Assembly (NCBI GenBank): GCA_029216955.1
Contig: JANAVB010016199.1
Span: 12,095,714-12,159,713, forward strand
Direction: 5' to 3'
Source of the DNA: Iris pallida
Taxonomy: Eukaryota; Streptophyta; Magnoliopsida; Asparagales; Iridaceae
DNA length: 64,000 nucleotides
Below are positions 20,916 through 34,500 of this stretch, piece after piece. The notes under the pieces are model-generated. The model was not told where the DNA came from. It searched no databases and saw only the letters and a list, made by a program, of their open reading frames with translations. The stretch's first letter is position 1. Each line of letters begins with the position of its first letter. A program made the translations under genes and the position numbers.

Positions 20916-21990
20916 CTAGGTACTTTCAATCCCATCCTTATTCGGACATAGCATTGAGGAACTTGTCATTTGATATATACCATCAACAAAGTCTCCATTA
21001 GGTTTTGCTAGCCGGTACGTACCGTTAGAATAGACGGTTTCCATAACTTGATCTGGTTCCACGGATGTCATGTTCACTGATAACATCTTTCGAAATGCCT
21101 CTCCGATGCTGGTGTCGGAATCATAGGAAGAGTCCAAAGAATAAGATTATGTTTTCTCCTTGGATTATAAAATTTCATGAGGCTTGGATAAGACATACCC
21201 TAGACCACAACGGGTCTTATGGTAATATTGATCAAATTCGCCCTTGGGGACATTAATCTTGATTGGCAAGTGTCGACCCTTACCGTAGTTAAGGCCCATA
21301 TTGCTACTCAAGTCATATCCCATCTTTTGGATGATATGTCGGGCTTGAGGAGTGTAGTAGTGAGTTTGTACCGTACCGGCTTCATGTTCTGACTCACGTG
21401 GGATATGGGTCCGAAAGCCTTCTATTCGACCGAAGGTAATGGACTTTTCTTCCTTCTTTCTGGCTGGTACACTGAAATAAGCATCGCGTATCGGGAGCAA
21501 TAGGCTCACAGAGTAAAGCAAACGTGATTTATGTTTGTAATGACAACCTCATATTCTGATCAGAGGAGTATGCAGCAAGAGAAGAAAAGTAATCTGAAGA
21601 CATCCCTTTATTGATAAAACAGGACAAATCGTCCTCCAGAACTACAACGTCAAACATATAAAAGTAAGATACAACAATGTCCTTTAGATTTCCACCTCTA
21701 GTATCTATGGTTGGCGGGACTGGAGAGGGAAGAGGCGGACTATACAGCTTCACTATGAGGGACTTAGCTGAGGAATTCTCCCATACTGGCGGCTTTCCTT
21801 TCAGCCGGACTACTAATGGGGTTGGAGCCTTCAGCTGAGGCTCGGTCGTTAGTGCTGTAGGGTGTTCTTTTAACCTTATTTCGATAGGCCCATCTGAGTC
21901 GGCCTGAGCTTCTACCTCATCATCGGCATCCTCTATTGAGTCCCTTCGATGATTCTTCCGGAATAGACAAGATTCTGTGCAGTAAACTTA
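20916..21990 (-). pseudogene. pol: Tat-2 pol remnant: linker fused to integrase tail
   Basis: Reading down the minus strand, the protease-RT linker (SFITFGR-like, ARHIIQKMGYDLSSNMGLNY, RCGLGYV) matches the Tat-1 linker as far as SIGEAFRKMLSVNMTSVE (Tat-1: SIGDMF...LSVNMVSVD). It then passes directly into METVYSNGTYRLAKPNGD, which is the integrase C-terminus (Tat-1: ESVYSNGAYRLTKPDGD). RT, both RNase H domains and most of integrase are therefore deleted. The junction is at about 21050-21062. Confidence 0.85.
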
Positions 21991-22380
21991 CAACCCCTTT
22001 GAAGGGATCGATGTCTGCGAATTCAATTTTCACTGCACCGTCGCTATTAACATACTTGAAGCACTAGTGTAGGGTAGACGAAACAATCATATGCTCATGT
22101 ATCCATGGCCTCCCTAGTAAAATGTTGTAACAAGCATCTACGTCAATGACGTAACAGGTTGCCTCCGTCTTCAAATCATCGATTTGGATCTTCAGGTAGA
22201 TTTACCCCTCTGGGCAGCTTTTGCCATTATTAAAAACACGAATCATGATTTGGGTTGGAGATAGCCAATCCATCGAAATCTCCAGAGTATGCAATAAGCG
22301 GTAGGGAATGATGCTCACAGACGACCCATGGTCAATGTGCATGCGATCGACCTTGATATCACCAACGTATTATGTACAAT
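21990..22380 (-). pseudogene. pol: Aspartic protease domain, Tat-2
   Basis: Minus-strand translation gives RMHIDHGSSVSIIPYRLL at about 22370-22290, the retroviral-type protease active site, with His in the variable second position and the catalytic Asp kept. It is followed by LLGRPWIHEH near 22110, a standard late protease motif of Gypsy elements. A TAG lies near 22205. The domain cuts the gag-pol polyprotein. Confidence 0.8.
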
Positions 22381-22387
22381 ACAAGGA

Positions 22388-24423
22388 TCAGGCGTGCCTA
22401 TTGTTCTTCAGCAACATATCCTGCTGTAAAAATGTGATGCTTAGTATGGTCTCCATCACATTGTGGCATCGAAGACACGCAACAATATCATCCTTCGCCT
22501 GCTGTATTTGTCCTATGTAGGACTCGGCGTGCTGTAATGCCTCACTGAGAGCCTCTTGAGTCTTCTTAGAGAGACGAAGGAGCTCGAACAATGATATCCT
22601 TGCTGGAGTGTTGGCTAGTTGAGCCAGGATGTCGAAGTTATAGGGCCTATCGAATCCCACTGTAGTTTTTTTTCTGAGGGGTTTGCCAAAGCGCCCCTCT
22701 TTCTGTTTCTGCTTATCCGTTGCTGGCGGTTGGGATGAGCCAAGTTCGGATGAGCTGGGATTTGCAGATGTCAAAGCCGACGATGCCTTTTTCTAAGGCC
22801 TTGGTCATAGTTACGTGAGTAATCCAGACCAGTCCTGGTTGCCTCCACCCTTTCTTTATCGAGTATAGAAGAGACCGTATTGCATGATTTAACCTTTTTT
22901 TCCTTTGAACTTAGCGGCAGACCGCATGACAGGTCAGGTTAGGTCATCGGTAAGGTTAGGACCCATTTGACCTCTCCTCGAGGTATTTTGTCGGGTACTA
23001 GCCTAGATGTTTGAGCAGCTGGGAGGTTAACGACCTCCATAATTGTTTTTGGGATCGGGATGACCCCATCTTGTACTTCCGTCGGTAGGAAACTGCCGAA
23101 TTGGAGAGTCACCATGTTGGCAGAAACCACCTTCTCTTCAAAGTCTAATGAAAGAACATTAGCGTCGGCCAGTCTCTGTATGTGGTTTTTCAGGATGTAG
23201 CAATCCCGAGTCGCATGGTGGACGTATCGATGATAATGACAATATTTAGGATCATCCACCTTGTCTACCTCGTCAGGACACCTAGGAGGGGGGAGTTGGA
23301 GCTTTTCGCCCTCGAGGAGTACATTGAGTAACTGCGACGCGTTCTCATCCTTGAAAGAATAGTTTTCCTTCTGTATTGGGGGTCACTCAGACTTCTGAGC
23401 AGGAGCTGCACCCCGACTGAGGCTTGCGGTCATAACATGCTTTGTTTTGGACTCTCGACCATTGTTATTGGAAGCTCCAGCAGATCTCTTACCTTTTTCA
23501 TTAGGAAAACTCATTCCTAATAAATGAGCCTCCTTAGCTTTCCTTTAGGCATCATCGGCATTGATAATGAATGCAGCCCAGTCTGTGTGACTGGAGAAAC
23601 CTTTCCAGAGTTTCTTCATGGGTAACAAGCCTTTCTAACAAGTGTCCATTAGGACTGATTTGGGAATGCCTGGTGGTAGTCTCTGTGAAGCTTGTCGAAA
23701 CCGTTCTATGTAGTCCCGAGTAGACTTCTTGTCTTTTTGAGTGGTGTCCAACAGGGTGGACATTGTCATGTCCATTCCCTGTTCGTAAAATCGGGACAGA
23801 AACAGATGCTGAAGATCATCGAAGGTCGACACGCAATTGTCTGGCAAGCTGCAGAACCATTCGTAGATGACTCCCCTCAAGGCCCCGACGAAGAGATTCG
23901 CGAGGAGAGCGTCATCTTTTGGTAGATTCCCCATCATAGTTCCAAAATGATTCAGATGTTAACGGAGAGATCCTCTCCCGTCAAAGGAAATAAATGGACA
24001 AATGCTTGTATTTATGAGGATAGACAACTTTATTCCATTCAACTAGAAAAGGTTGACTAAGTCCTAACTTTTGCTGAGATTCTTGTGTATCTTTGGCATC
24101 ATCTCGGGCTTGGAGATCTCGGATGGCTTCGAAAACTTCTTCCAACGTTGCTAGCGTAGATGCTTTCGGCAATGTATAGTTACTGGCCGTAATATCGCAT
24201 GATGACTTGTAGTCGGGTGATTGGGGACATTTGGTTCCCCGCTATTCCCCGGCTCCGGAGTTTGAACCTACAGCTGTGACGAAGTCTGGGTCGCTTTTAA
24301 CTCAGCAACCGTCTTCGTTAAGACTGCCAAGCTAGCGTTCATAATATGCATCATTTCTTCGAGCATTTTGAAGCATTGGGTGTCTTGGGATCTCCATTCG
24401 TCACTCGCCATGTGTGATGGCAT
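22388..24423 (-). pseudogene. gag: Tat-2 gag polyprotein, decayed
   Basis: The start Met at 24423 (MPSHMASDEW) follows a stop-containing leader. The retrotransposon gag domain lies at 23937-23635 (ALRGVIYEWFCSLPDN, LFLSRFYEQGMDMTMSTL, DYIERFRQASQRLPPG). A zinc-knuckle-like block CHYHRYVHHATRDCYILKN is at about 23245-23185. The C-terminal part (22774-22388) has PYNFDILAQLANTPARISL, usual just before the protease. Frame changes and stops occur near 23960, 23640, 23380 and 22800. Gag forms the particle and binds RNA. Confidence 0.85.
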
Positions 24424-24944
24424 GACCCGAGTGCGAGTTAATTGCTCGCTTTCTGTTCCTGATTCCTATGCTTCACTGTCAGCAGTATAAGCGTTCATCT
24501 GGGAGTAGTTGCAAAGATCGAGATTTCGATCATCCTCGATCCCTAAGGCTCCAGGAGTATACTGGGGATGGGTACCCCTGGCACTTTCTCCTTCGGTTTT
24601 ATGGGAATCACTATCCCTTTGAAACATAGGGTTGTGGTGCAGTACCGGAAGTTGGCTACCCCCTGCGTCGTGGGCGAATTGAGAGTCGGTACCCCCAACT
24701 CGGTCAGTATTAGGTATGGAACACTAACTATCCCCAGCTTTCGGGGATTCAGACAAGAGTTTGGATTTGGATCGAGTGCTTTGGAACACCCCGGTATTGG
24801 GCACATCCAACTTGCTGCTTTTGAGTCAATTTTTCGATCTACTGACTGAAGGATGGGATTTCTTTTTGTCCATAGGGAAATTCCTTATAGCATGGCATGT
24901 GGCAAAGAGTGGCTCCTCCTCGTCATTTGACCGTATCCGAGACA
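24424..24944. other. Tat-2 spacer upstream of gag
   Basis: Two opposed open frames (24543-24806 minus, 24568-24849 plus) show no family I recognise. In an Ogre-like layout this is the stretch between an upstream ORF and gag. The repeated GGTACCCC / GGTACCGGA-like words are not regular enough to call a repeat. Confidence 0.4.
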
Positions 24945-25424
24945 CTATCGACCGGATGTGGTAGACAGCAGCCGTTGGAACACGGATTGTCTTTTTGGGA
25001 CTACCGTTGATTTTGCACAGCAGCAGTTAATGACTATACTAGCACATGTGTGCCCAACAGAGGGTATTTCGTACGTAGTATCTGTAGTTGTTCCTTTCAC
25101 TTTGCGTTTGTGATTAATCACGTGACGTAGATCTTGAGAAGGAAGATTCACTTTTATGCCCTCTTCAAGCCCCCGGGTAAACCGAGCGCTGTGGCATATA
25201 AGTGGAAGTATTTCTGAACCCAGTTCCTGCGCATGCAGCACATTTGGGCAACTAGGAAACTGTGGAAAATGGTAGAGCCCTGGGGCAGAGGCGCGTTGGC
25301 AGGACCTATATAGTTTTCCATCGAGCGTGTGCGTCACAGTCGGAGGCGCGCGTCTCTCACCAATCACTGGCGTGGAAGATGTGTTGCGCACAGCACGTGT
25401 AGCTCGCGCCTTCTTCATAGCTTA
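24945..25424 (-). pseudogene. Tat-2 upstream ORF, downstream half
   Basis: An open frame of 157 residues, basic near its start (MKKARATRAVRN), lies directly upstream of gag on the same strand. If the LARD and one copy of its target duplication are removed, this frame is continuous with the minus-strand frame on the far side (EEDVAYYRPKL, then MKKARATR). So a longer ORF existed before the insertion. Ogre-type Tat elements carry an extra ORF upstream of gag, which fits this position. I do not recognise the product. Confidence 0.55.
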
Positions 25425-28400
25425 TGTCACATCCCAGTACCGAAATACGGGGACGGACTTGGCCAGCTACTCCGTATGAGGTATAAAACGTCATACGGCG
25501 ATCGTAGCTGTCAATCTTGCTGGGTATCCTAGCATGCAAGCAGTCTATGGCCTAAATCTGATCTCATATCCACAGGCAATAATCAATGAAATAACGACAA
25601 GAGAGATAATCATATGAAAAACAGGAAATACTCATATGATAATCAGAGAGTCTACAATAAGAAATAATGTAGACAAGAGTACCTTCCCACACAGTTCCCT
25701 CATGGTCAGGAACTGAAGCACGTCCTCCAAGTCAAGTCTGGAAGATCCACATGGTCGGTCACAGGCAATCTGGGAACAATCCAGGGTTGGTCAGGCCAAC
25801 CGTAGCAAGTACCAGAAAGGAAGGCTCAAGGACGGACGAAAAAAAACCAGCAGGATATAATATAACAGAAATAGCATCTAAAAACAGTAAATGAGGTAAG
25901 GGATCGTGCGGTACCAACGCACGATAACAATCCAACAACTAAAAGTATTCTGGTCGTAACCTCAGTCGATAGCCTATCGTAGCACAATAACCAACCCAAC
26001 AATCAAACAAGAACATGGGTTGGATCATGCACCACGATAGTCCATGTTCCTCAGTTATTCCCAAAAGTAACTCAACAATCATCACAATCATCCTAACATA
26101 AACTAATGCCTGCATCGCTAACTGGAGATCGTAGTCTGTCATCGGAGCAGTAACCCATCCCTACATCAAACAAGAACAAGGGAACGAATTACTACACCGG
26201 GACAGCGTTACGTGCCAGCCAGCTTAGCAAGCAACAAGCCAAACAATTATATAAATAAGCGACCACTCAAATGTCTACGGCTGTCTATGTGGTGGTTGGG
26301 TTACCCCAACAATGCCATATAGGAATCCTCAGATCGTGCTATATCCCGCAAGGGCTAGCGAGGCCAAATAACACATAGCAGGTAGGTATGCACGGTCCCT
26401 CGAAAGGCCACCGTGCTAAGCAGGAGTACATATAGTAGTCGGATACTGCCATATCTGTGGCGGCCAACCCCGACGCGCCAGGACGAGCCTGTGGCGGCCG
26501 GTAATGCACGATCTCGGGATTCCGTTCCCTCCCAATGCTTCTACCATTTTTTAGTTGTCTAGATTAACCCTACATTTATCCGGAATCACATGCCGTGGTC
26601 ACATGCTCATCCTCCTAGATGTCGTACATCAGTACGAGAACGCTAAGTAAGAATCAGCCTCGGCACCTATAGTCCCAGTTGTGATCCATCCTTAGTGTTA
26701 TGCAACAAGTAAGCAAGCAATCCTAACCACGCTAAAACTATAGGCCAACTACCAGATACCCGTGCAGGTAATCATATAATATAGCCAGAATATCAAGATG
26801 GCATCGCAATGCCATATAATCATGGAAGTAGCACCTCAAAGTGCCAATAGACAAAGGGCACCGTAGTGCAAGGACAGGGCCAGTACCTCACGGGGTAAGC
26901 TGGACTTAGAGCACGGATACAGGTAGTCCGATCTGGGACAAGGACAACTCTGTCAGTCACAAGAAGTCATCTGCCCACATCGTGGCATGGATATCAGGTC
27001 AAGTACAAGACCAGAACCTCTACTATAATAACATCTCAAGCATATATGGGAGCCTACAGCTCCAATCATCAAGTCGGTCTATCCACCAAATCAATCTATC
27101 AAGTGTCTCCCATCCATGAGGGAGTGAATATCACGTCAATAAAGACAACCACCAAATACCAATCTCATTTCCCCTAACATTGCTAGGCCCTCAGACTCAC
27201 AAGAATCCTCCTAGACAATGATCACAAGCCACTAGAAAACAAGCCCCTCAACTACCAAGACACAGCAATCAACCAGGTTCTCTAACTACCAGAATACACA
27301 AAGGTACCGGATTGGGCATTTGGGAAGTCGAGTAAAAATCATATAATAATACCCTCGATATTCTCCTCGTTCCGCGAGACACTCGCACCAGTATCCAAAA
27401 TCCAAAAGTCCTCGAAGACATATCTGATCAAATTAGAACATCACCAAAGAACTAGCAACACTATCTAAGAACCCACTTAGTCTACCATAATCATTATCTC
27501 AATATCATATCTCCTCATAGTCAATCCTCGAATCAGATCAAAATCCCAACACACGGGTCAGCACTTAATCAACGCCGTCGGATGATGGCAAGGATTGTGT
27601 GAACCACTCTGGATCAGATCCATAACCTTTAAACCAAACAACGACCAGGGTTGCAGACCCTCACCCGAGTAGAACCACTCTCCTTACACAATCCGACGGA
27701 CGGGACAGACAATGAGATAACAAACTAAACTAGAACACCATCTAAAGGAAGAATCACGAGTCAAGAGTCCAATGGGTGATGCCGTCGAAAAGGCAAGGAT
27801 TGCGTGAACCACTCTGGATCAGATCCACAACCCTTAAACCAAACAAGGACCAGGGTTGCAGACCCTCACCCGAGTAGAACCGCTCTCCTTACACAATCCG
27901 GCGGACAGGACAGATCAAGACGCTAGGCGACTAATCTAGTCGGGAGTCTACCTAGCAGGCAATGAGATCAGGGATACTATACCAAGAAGAACATGCATGA
28001 GTTCATTCCCGCAAACCAAAGGAATGGCACTGCCCAATCCTTCGAACCAAATTCCCAACCGAGAATTCTGAAAAAATCCGGCAGAGTCTCCTTTGTATTT
28101 TGGACGGGAGCACCCTACAAATTGGGGCTAAAATCCACTCGGCGCAACCCGCCGCAGAATCGCAATTCGAGAACACTAAGTCTCGACCTCCAGTAGCACT
28201 ACGATGCGTACTGAGCACCAACCCTAGCCGAGAACACTAAGTCTCGTCCTCCAGCAGCACTACAATGCGTACTGGGTGCCAAGCCAACATGCATAATATA
28301 ATCAACTAACCGCCTCGCAGGGCGCATCACAGCACATGTCTATAGTTCTAACCCAAGCACAATCACAGCCACAAGAGTAGTTCGCCAAGCCGTACCCGAC

Positions 28401-30243
28401 CGCGAGTCGGACACGGGGCATATGGGGACAATCCATACGTGTGAGTCGTGCTCGTGTCCTCGGAGGTGTGGATGACCCGTCCGAGTTGTCCGATACGGTC
28501 GTAAACCGGTATCGAACCAAGCTATCCTAAGTTATCATCATGGCAGTTCTACTACTAGGCTACACTAATCATGATTATACAATTTACAAGTACAAATTAA
28601 TTAAATGTAATAAAATCCAGGAGAGAGGGCAAGAGCCGTCGATGAGCAAGGGATACTTGCCTAGAGGGCTCGGCTAGGTAAGCAAGTCTTCGGCGATCTG
28701 GACCCAAGCTAGCATGTCCATCGAGGTACTCAGAACACATAATAAACAATCATTAGAATTAAATAATAAAATAATAGAATAATCACAAGAGATGGCAGAA
28801 GGCTATACCGTGCGGGTCCCGCAAGCAGCGCAGGAATCTGGCACGGAAACTGAGGCACGCAGACCGATACGGGCACGCAACCCGAGACGCGCACGTGTAT
28901 CGAAACGCGCACGAGAATCGAGATGACTCGAATATCGAGACGAACAAGAAACAGAAACGTGTACGTAAATCAAGACGTGCACGTAGATCGAGACGACACA
29001 GAAACCAATACAGCACGCCAATCGGAGCGAGCATGCAAACCGAGGCAACACAAATCGATACGGCACGCAAATCGGTGCGTACACGTAAATCGAGACGGCA
29101 CGGGTCACAAGTTAGGCACAAAGGCCGAGACACGAGGATCGAGGCAACACACAAACCGAGGTGGCACGGTGCTCGAGACAGCGCGGGGCTCGAGGCGTCC
29201 CGCTGCCCAAGGCAACACGTGAATCGAGGCGACACGAGAACCGAGAGAGCACGTGCACCAAGGTGTACGCGTATCGAGACGGCACATAACCCGAGCAACG
29301 CGGGGCCCAAAGCGTCCCGCTGCTCGAGGCGTGCACGGAGCTCGAGGGCTCGCTTCCCGAGACGTACGGGAAACGAGGGAACACGCAAGTCAAGCGTGCA
29401 CGCGGCCCGAGGAGAGCGCGACTCCCAAGGCTGCACACTGCTCGAGCAGCGCGGGGCCCAAGGGCGATCCGCCACTCGAGGCTGGCGCAACGCTCGCGGC
29501 GGGGCACGGCGACTCGCCGGACAGAAGGGAAGAGGGAGAGGAGGAGCAGATCCATGGAGGGGAAGTGCCGCCGGGGTCGGCCAGGCTCCGGCGGAGGGGA
29601 GAAGACAGAGAGGGGAGGCCGGAGGAGCTTACCGGGGTAGATCGGCTCTCCGGCGGAGGAGACAGCGGCCACGGAGGAGATGGCGGTGCTGGCGGCCGCA
29701 GCGGAGGCCGGAGGGGGCGACGATGATGGTGGTGGCGCTGGTGGCTGATGGCGGTGGGAGCTCAGGGCGGCCGGAGGTCGGCGGAGGCCGGGAGAAGCGA
29801 GGGAGACAGCGAGCGAGAGAGAGGGACGAGAGGCCGAGTGAGCGGGAGAGAGGAGAGTTGAGGGAGGAGAGAGAGGGCCGGGGGGGTGAGTGTGGTCGGG
29901 AGAGAGATGAGAGAGAGAGAAAGGAATTGGGGGTGGGGGTCGGCTGATCCAGCAAGTAAGAGGGGAGAGAGAGGAAAAGTGAAGAGAGAGGTGAGGGGGT
30001 TAGGTAGGGGGAGGAGAGAGAGATGATGTGAGGGAGTGAAATGACAAGAGAGAGGGGGAGTAGATATTTTAGAGGGTAGACTAGGATCATGAAATTAATT
30101 AATAACAAATAATTAATGAGGGCAAAATCACCTCCAATAAAATAATAAAAATTTCAAATACACCCCAAAAATTAAAATCCTCCAAAATACGAAATACAGT
30201 CGAAATACAGTCATATACCTATTTCTAAAATAGGGATATGACA
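25425..30243 (-). repeat. LARD LTR (3' LTR in its orientation)
   Basis: 4819 bp. It contains an about 207-bp tandem duplication (27574 and 27781, GGATCAGATCCA-containing), a 61-bp duplication (28169 and 28230), a 17-bp minisatellite (28855-29490) and a purine-rich tract (about 29520-30060). Open frames on either strand in 28780-29950 arise from the minisatellite and purine tract. Confidence 0.93.
28855..29490. repeat. Degenerate 17-bp minisatellite, left LTR
   Basis: About 35 consecutive units of 15-19 bp, mostly ending ATCGAG, CTCGAG or CCCGAG and containing GCACG or ACACG near the start (model ACGGCACGCAAATCGAG). The GC content is far above the flanks. It generates a 350-residue plus-strand frame and a 235-residue minus-strand frame rich in Arg, neither likely to be coding. 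Confidence 0.85.
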
Positions 30244-31577
30244 TCCTACCCACCTTACAAAAATTTCGTCCTCGAAATTTCGAAATCATGTACATAAGAT
30301 TTTTAAAACTAGTACATATAGGTACCATGAAAACTCTACCCACCTTACAGAAATCAAGTAATACAATAAGAAACGAACCAAATCTTAATATGAAAACATC
30401 AAAGAGAACAAGTCTCGCTAAATAAATCAACTCGCAAGGTAAATCGAAAACATCGAAAGAATCTCGAAAATCAAAGTCTCGCATACACGAAATAACCCCA
30501 TAAATCAAAACAAGTATAGAATGTCGAAAACAATGTCAGAAAACGTAAAATCCCAACTGCATAAAAATCCTCACAAATCATAAAATACAGGATATATGTC
30601 TCGAACCGATGACCATAGTTACTAATATCCGAAAAATGTGTCATGATCATTCCTTGCCACGCCATCCGAAATGGCTGCAAAAGATGCATCAGGGCACTAT
30701 AATCGATCGGCTGCTACTTTCATTACCACGCCGTCAAGGTATACTAGGGTCATCCGGTACTCTCGACAAATACCCAAAACGAACCAAATCCATAACCCAA
30801 ATATCCAATTCACTAAAATCACAAAATCTCTAACAATATAACGAGTTCTAGAAAACCATCAAAATCCAAAATCCAGGTGAATCGTATCACACATCCGAAA
30901 ATATCTTCAATAATAACCACAAGATAGCTTTTCTAGGAAAATACTCCATATCCGTAGAAAAATACTCCAAATCAAGAATCCATATCAAAATATAATGTAT
31001 AGCAAGTATATCTATAAAAATAATATCTGAAACAGATAATCATGGGTGCGAAACTGTCCGAAATCAAGGAAGCCGAATCGATACGAGAATATCCCTCGGA
31101 TACTCAACAAATGTTAAAATATCCAATCTCAGAGTCCTGATGAAATCTTCATTCCGCAGCAATCCAGCCAACGCTCGAAGAGGGCGATAATGATACTAAG
31201 TCAACACGAAGTCAACGCACGAAAGGGATAACAAGAAATCAACCAAGGTGAAACACCGGTAGAAAGTACAGAACCCAAGACAGATAATCAAGTAACCCAA
31301 TGATGGAGATAAGATGACATCTCATCGGATAAAACGATCGACATGACCAACTATAGGATCATATCTATCAAACAAGGATCAGGGGTAGATAACAACAAAT
31401 GAGACAGGGCAAAGCAAAATAGGTCCAGGTAGAGATGAGGACCAATTCACAAGTTCAAGGGAGCGAAGGGCAAGTGTAGCAAGTTAGAATCCCAAGGAAT
31501 AGTGGACTGAGATCAACAATCATGTGATACCCAACAATATCTCAAAACGAGACCTGTATGGGCCACCACTAAAACCT
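30244..31577 (-). other. LARD internal domain, non-coding
   Basis: 1334 bp, A-rich on the plus strand, with no gag or pol motif. The left edge carries the polypurine tract complement. The right edge (ending CCACTAAAACCT before TGTCAC) should hold the primer-binding site on the minus strand, starting AGGTTTTAGTGG. It does not look like the usual Met-tRNA complement, and I cannot name the primer. Confidence 0.75.
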
Positions 31578-34500
31578 TGTCACGCCCCAGTACCGAAATA
31601 CGGGGACGGACTTGGCCAGCTACTCCGTATGAGGTATAAAACGTCATACGGCGATCGTGGCTGTCAATCTTGCTGGGTATCCTAGCATGCAAGCAGTCTA
31701 TGGCCTAAATCTGATCTCATATCCACAGGCAATAATCAATAAAATAACGACAAGAGAGATAATCATATGAAAAACAGGAAATACTCATATGATAATCAGA
31801 GAGTCTACAATAAGAAATAATGTAGACAAGAATACCTTCCCACACAGTTCCCTCATGGTCAGGAACTGAAGCACGTCCTCCAAGTCAAGTCTGGAAGATC
31901 CACATGGTCGGTCACAGGCAATCTGGGAACAATCCAGGGTTGGTCAGGCCAACCGTAGCAAGTACCAGAAAGGAAGGCTCAAGGACGGACGAAAAAAAAC
32001 CAGCAGGATATAATATAACAGAAATAGCATCTAAAAACAGTAAATGAGGTAAGGGATCGTGCGGTACCAACGCACGATAACAATCCAACAACTAAAAGTA
32101 TTCTGGTCGTAACCTCGGTCGATAGCCTATCGTAGCACAATAACCAACCCAACAATCAAACAAGAACATGGGTTGGATCATGCACCACGATAGTCCATGT
32201 TCCTCAGTTATTCCCAAAAGTAACTCAACAATCATCACAATCATCCTAACATACACTAATGCCTGCATCGCTAACTGGAGATCGTAGTCTGTCATCGGAG
32301 CAGTAACCTATCCCTACATCAAACAAGAACAAGGAAACGAATTACTACACCGGGACAGCGTTACGTGCCAGCCAGCTTAGCAAGCAACAGGCCAAACAAT
32401 TATATAAATAAGCGGCCACTCAAATGTCTACGGCTGTCTATGTGGTGGTTGGGTTACCCCAACAATGCCATATAGGAATCCTCAGATCGTGCTATATCCC
32501 GCAAGGGCTAGCGAGGCCAAATAACACATAGCAGGTAGGTATGCACGGTCCCTCGAAAGGCCACCGTGCTAAGCATGAGTACATATAGTAGTCGGATACT
32601 GCCATATCCGTGGCGGCCAACCCCGACGCGCCAGGACGAGCCTGTGGCGGCCGGTAATGCACGATCTCGGGATTCCGTTCCCTCCCAATGCTTCTACCAT
32701 TTTTTAGTTGTCTAGATTAACCCTATATTTATTCGGAATCACATGCCGTGGTCACATGCTTATCCTCCTAGATGTCGTACATCAGTACGAGAACGCTAAG
32801 TAAGAATCAGCCTCGGCACCTATAGTCCCAGTTGTGATCCATCCTTAGTGTTATGCAACAAGTAAGCAAGCAATCCTAACCACGCTAAAACTATAGGCCA
32901 ACTACCAGATACCCGTGCAGGTAATCATATAATATAGCCAGAATATCAAGATGGCATCGCAATGCCATATAATCATGGAAGTAGCACCTCAAAGTGCCAA
33001 TAGACAAAGGGCACCGCAGTGCAAGGTCAGGGCCAGTACCTCACGGGGTAAGCTGTACTTAGAGCACGGATACAGGTAGTCCGGTCTGGGACAAGGACAA
33101 CTCTGTCAGTCACAAGAAGTCATCTGCCCACATCGTGGCATGGATATCAGGTCAAGTACAAGACCAGAACCTCTACTATAATAACATCTCAAGCATATAT
33201 GGGAGCCTACAGCTCCAATCGTCAAGTCGGTCTATCCACCAAATCAATCTATCAAGTGTCTCCCATCCATGAGGGAGTGAATATCACGTCAATAAAGACA
33301 ACCACCAAATACCAATCTCATTTCCCCTAATAATGCTAGGCCCTCAGACTCACAAGAATCCTCCTAGACAATGATCACAAGCCACTAGAAAACAAGCCCC
33401 TCAACTACCAAGACACAGCAATCAACCAGGTTCTCTAACTACCGGAATACACAAAGGTACCGGATTGGGCGTTTGGGAAATCGAGTAAAAATCATATAAT
33501 AATACCCTCGATATCCTCCTCGTTCCGCGCGACACTCGCACCAGTATCCAAAATCAAAAAGTCCTCGAAGACATATCTGATCAAATTAGAACATCACCAA
33601 AGAACTAGCAACACTATCTAAGAACCCACTTAGTCTACCATAATCATTATCTCAATATCATATCTCCTCATAGTCAATCCTCGAATCAGATCAAAATCCT
33701 AACACACGGGTCAGCACTTAATCAACGCCGTCGGATGATGGCAAGGATTGTGTGAACCACTCTGGATCAGATCCATAACCCTTAAACCAAACAACGACCA
33801 GGGTTGCAGACCCTCACCCGAGTAGAACCACTCTCCTTACACAATCCGGCGGACGGGACAGACAACGAGATAAAAAACTAAACTAGAACACCATCTAAAG
33901 GAAGAATCACGAGTCAAGAGTCCAATGGGTGATGCCGTCGAAAAGGCAAGAATTGCGTGAACCACTCTGGATCAGATCCACAACCCTTAAACCAAACAAG
34001 GACCAGGGTTGCAGACCCTCACCCGAGTAGAACCGCTCTCCTTACACAATCCGGCGGACAGGACAGATCAAGACGCTAGGCGACTAATCTAGTCGGGAGT
34101 CTACCTAGCAGGCAATGAGATCAGGGATACTATACCAAGAAGAACATGCATGAGTTCAGTCCCGCAAACCAAAGGAATGGCACTGCCCAATCCTTCGAAC
34201 CAAATTCCCAACCGGGAATTCTGAAAAAATCCGGCAGAGTCTCCTTTGTATTCTGGACGGGAGCACCCTACAAATTGGGGCTAAAATCCACTCGGCGCAA
34301 CCCGCCGCAGAATCGCAATTCGAGAACACTAAGTCTCGACCTCCAGTAGCACTACGATGCGTACTGGGCACCAACCCTAGCCGAGAATACTAAGTCTCGG
34401 CCTCCAGCAGCACTACAATGCGTACTGGGCGCCAAGCCAACATGCATAATATAATCAACTAACCGCCTCGCAGGGCGCATCACAGCACATGTCTATAGTT

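Noticed and set aside
28783..29947. Long Arg-rich and Cys/Arg-rich reading frames on both strands
   Set aside because: They come from the 17-bp minisatellite and purine tract inside the LTR; both strands are open, and the same frames recur in the other LTR.
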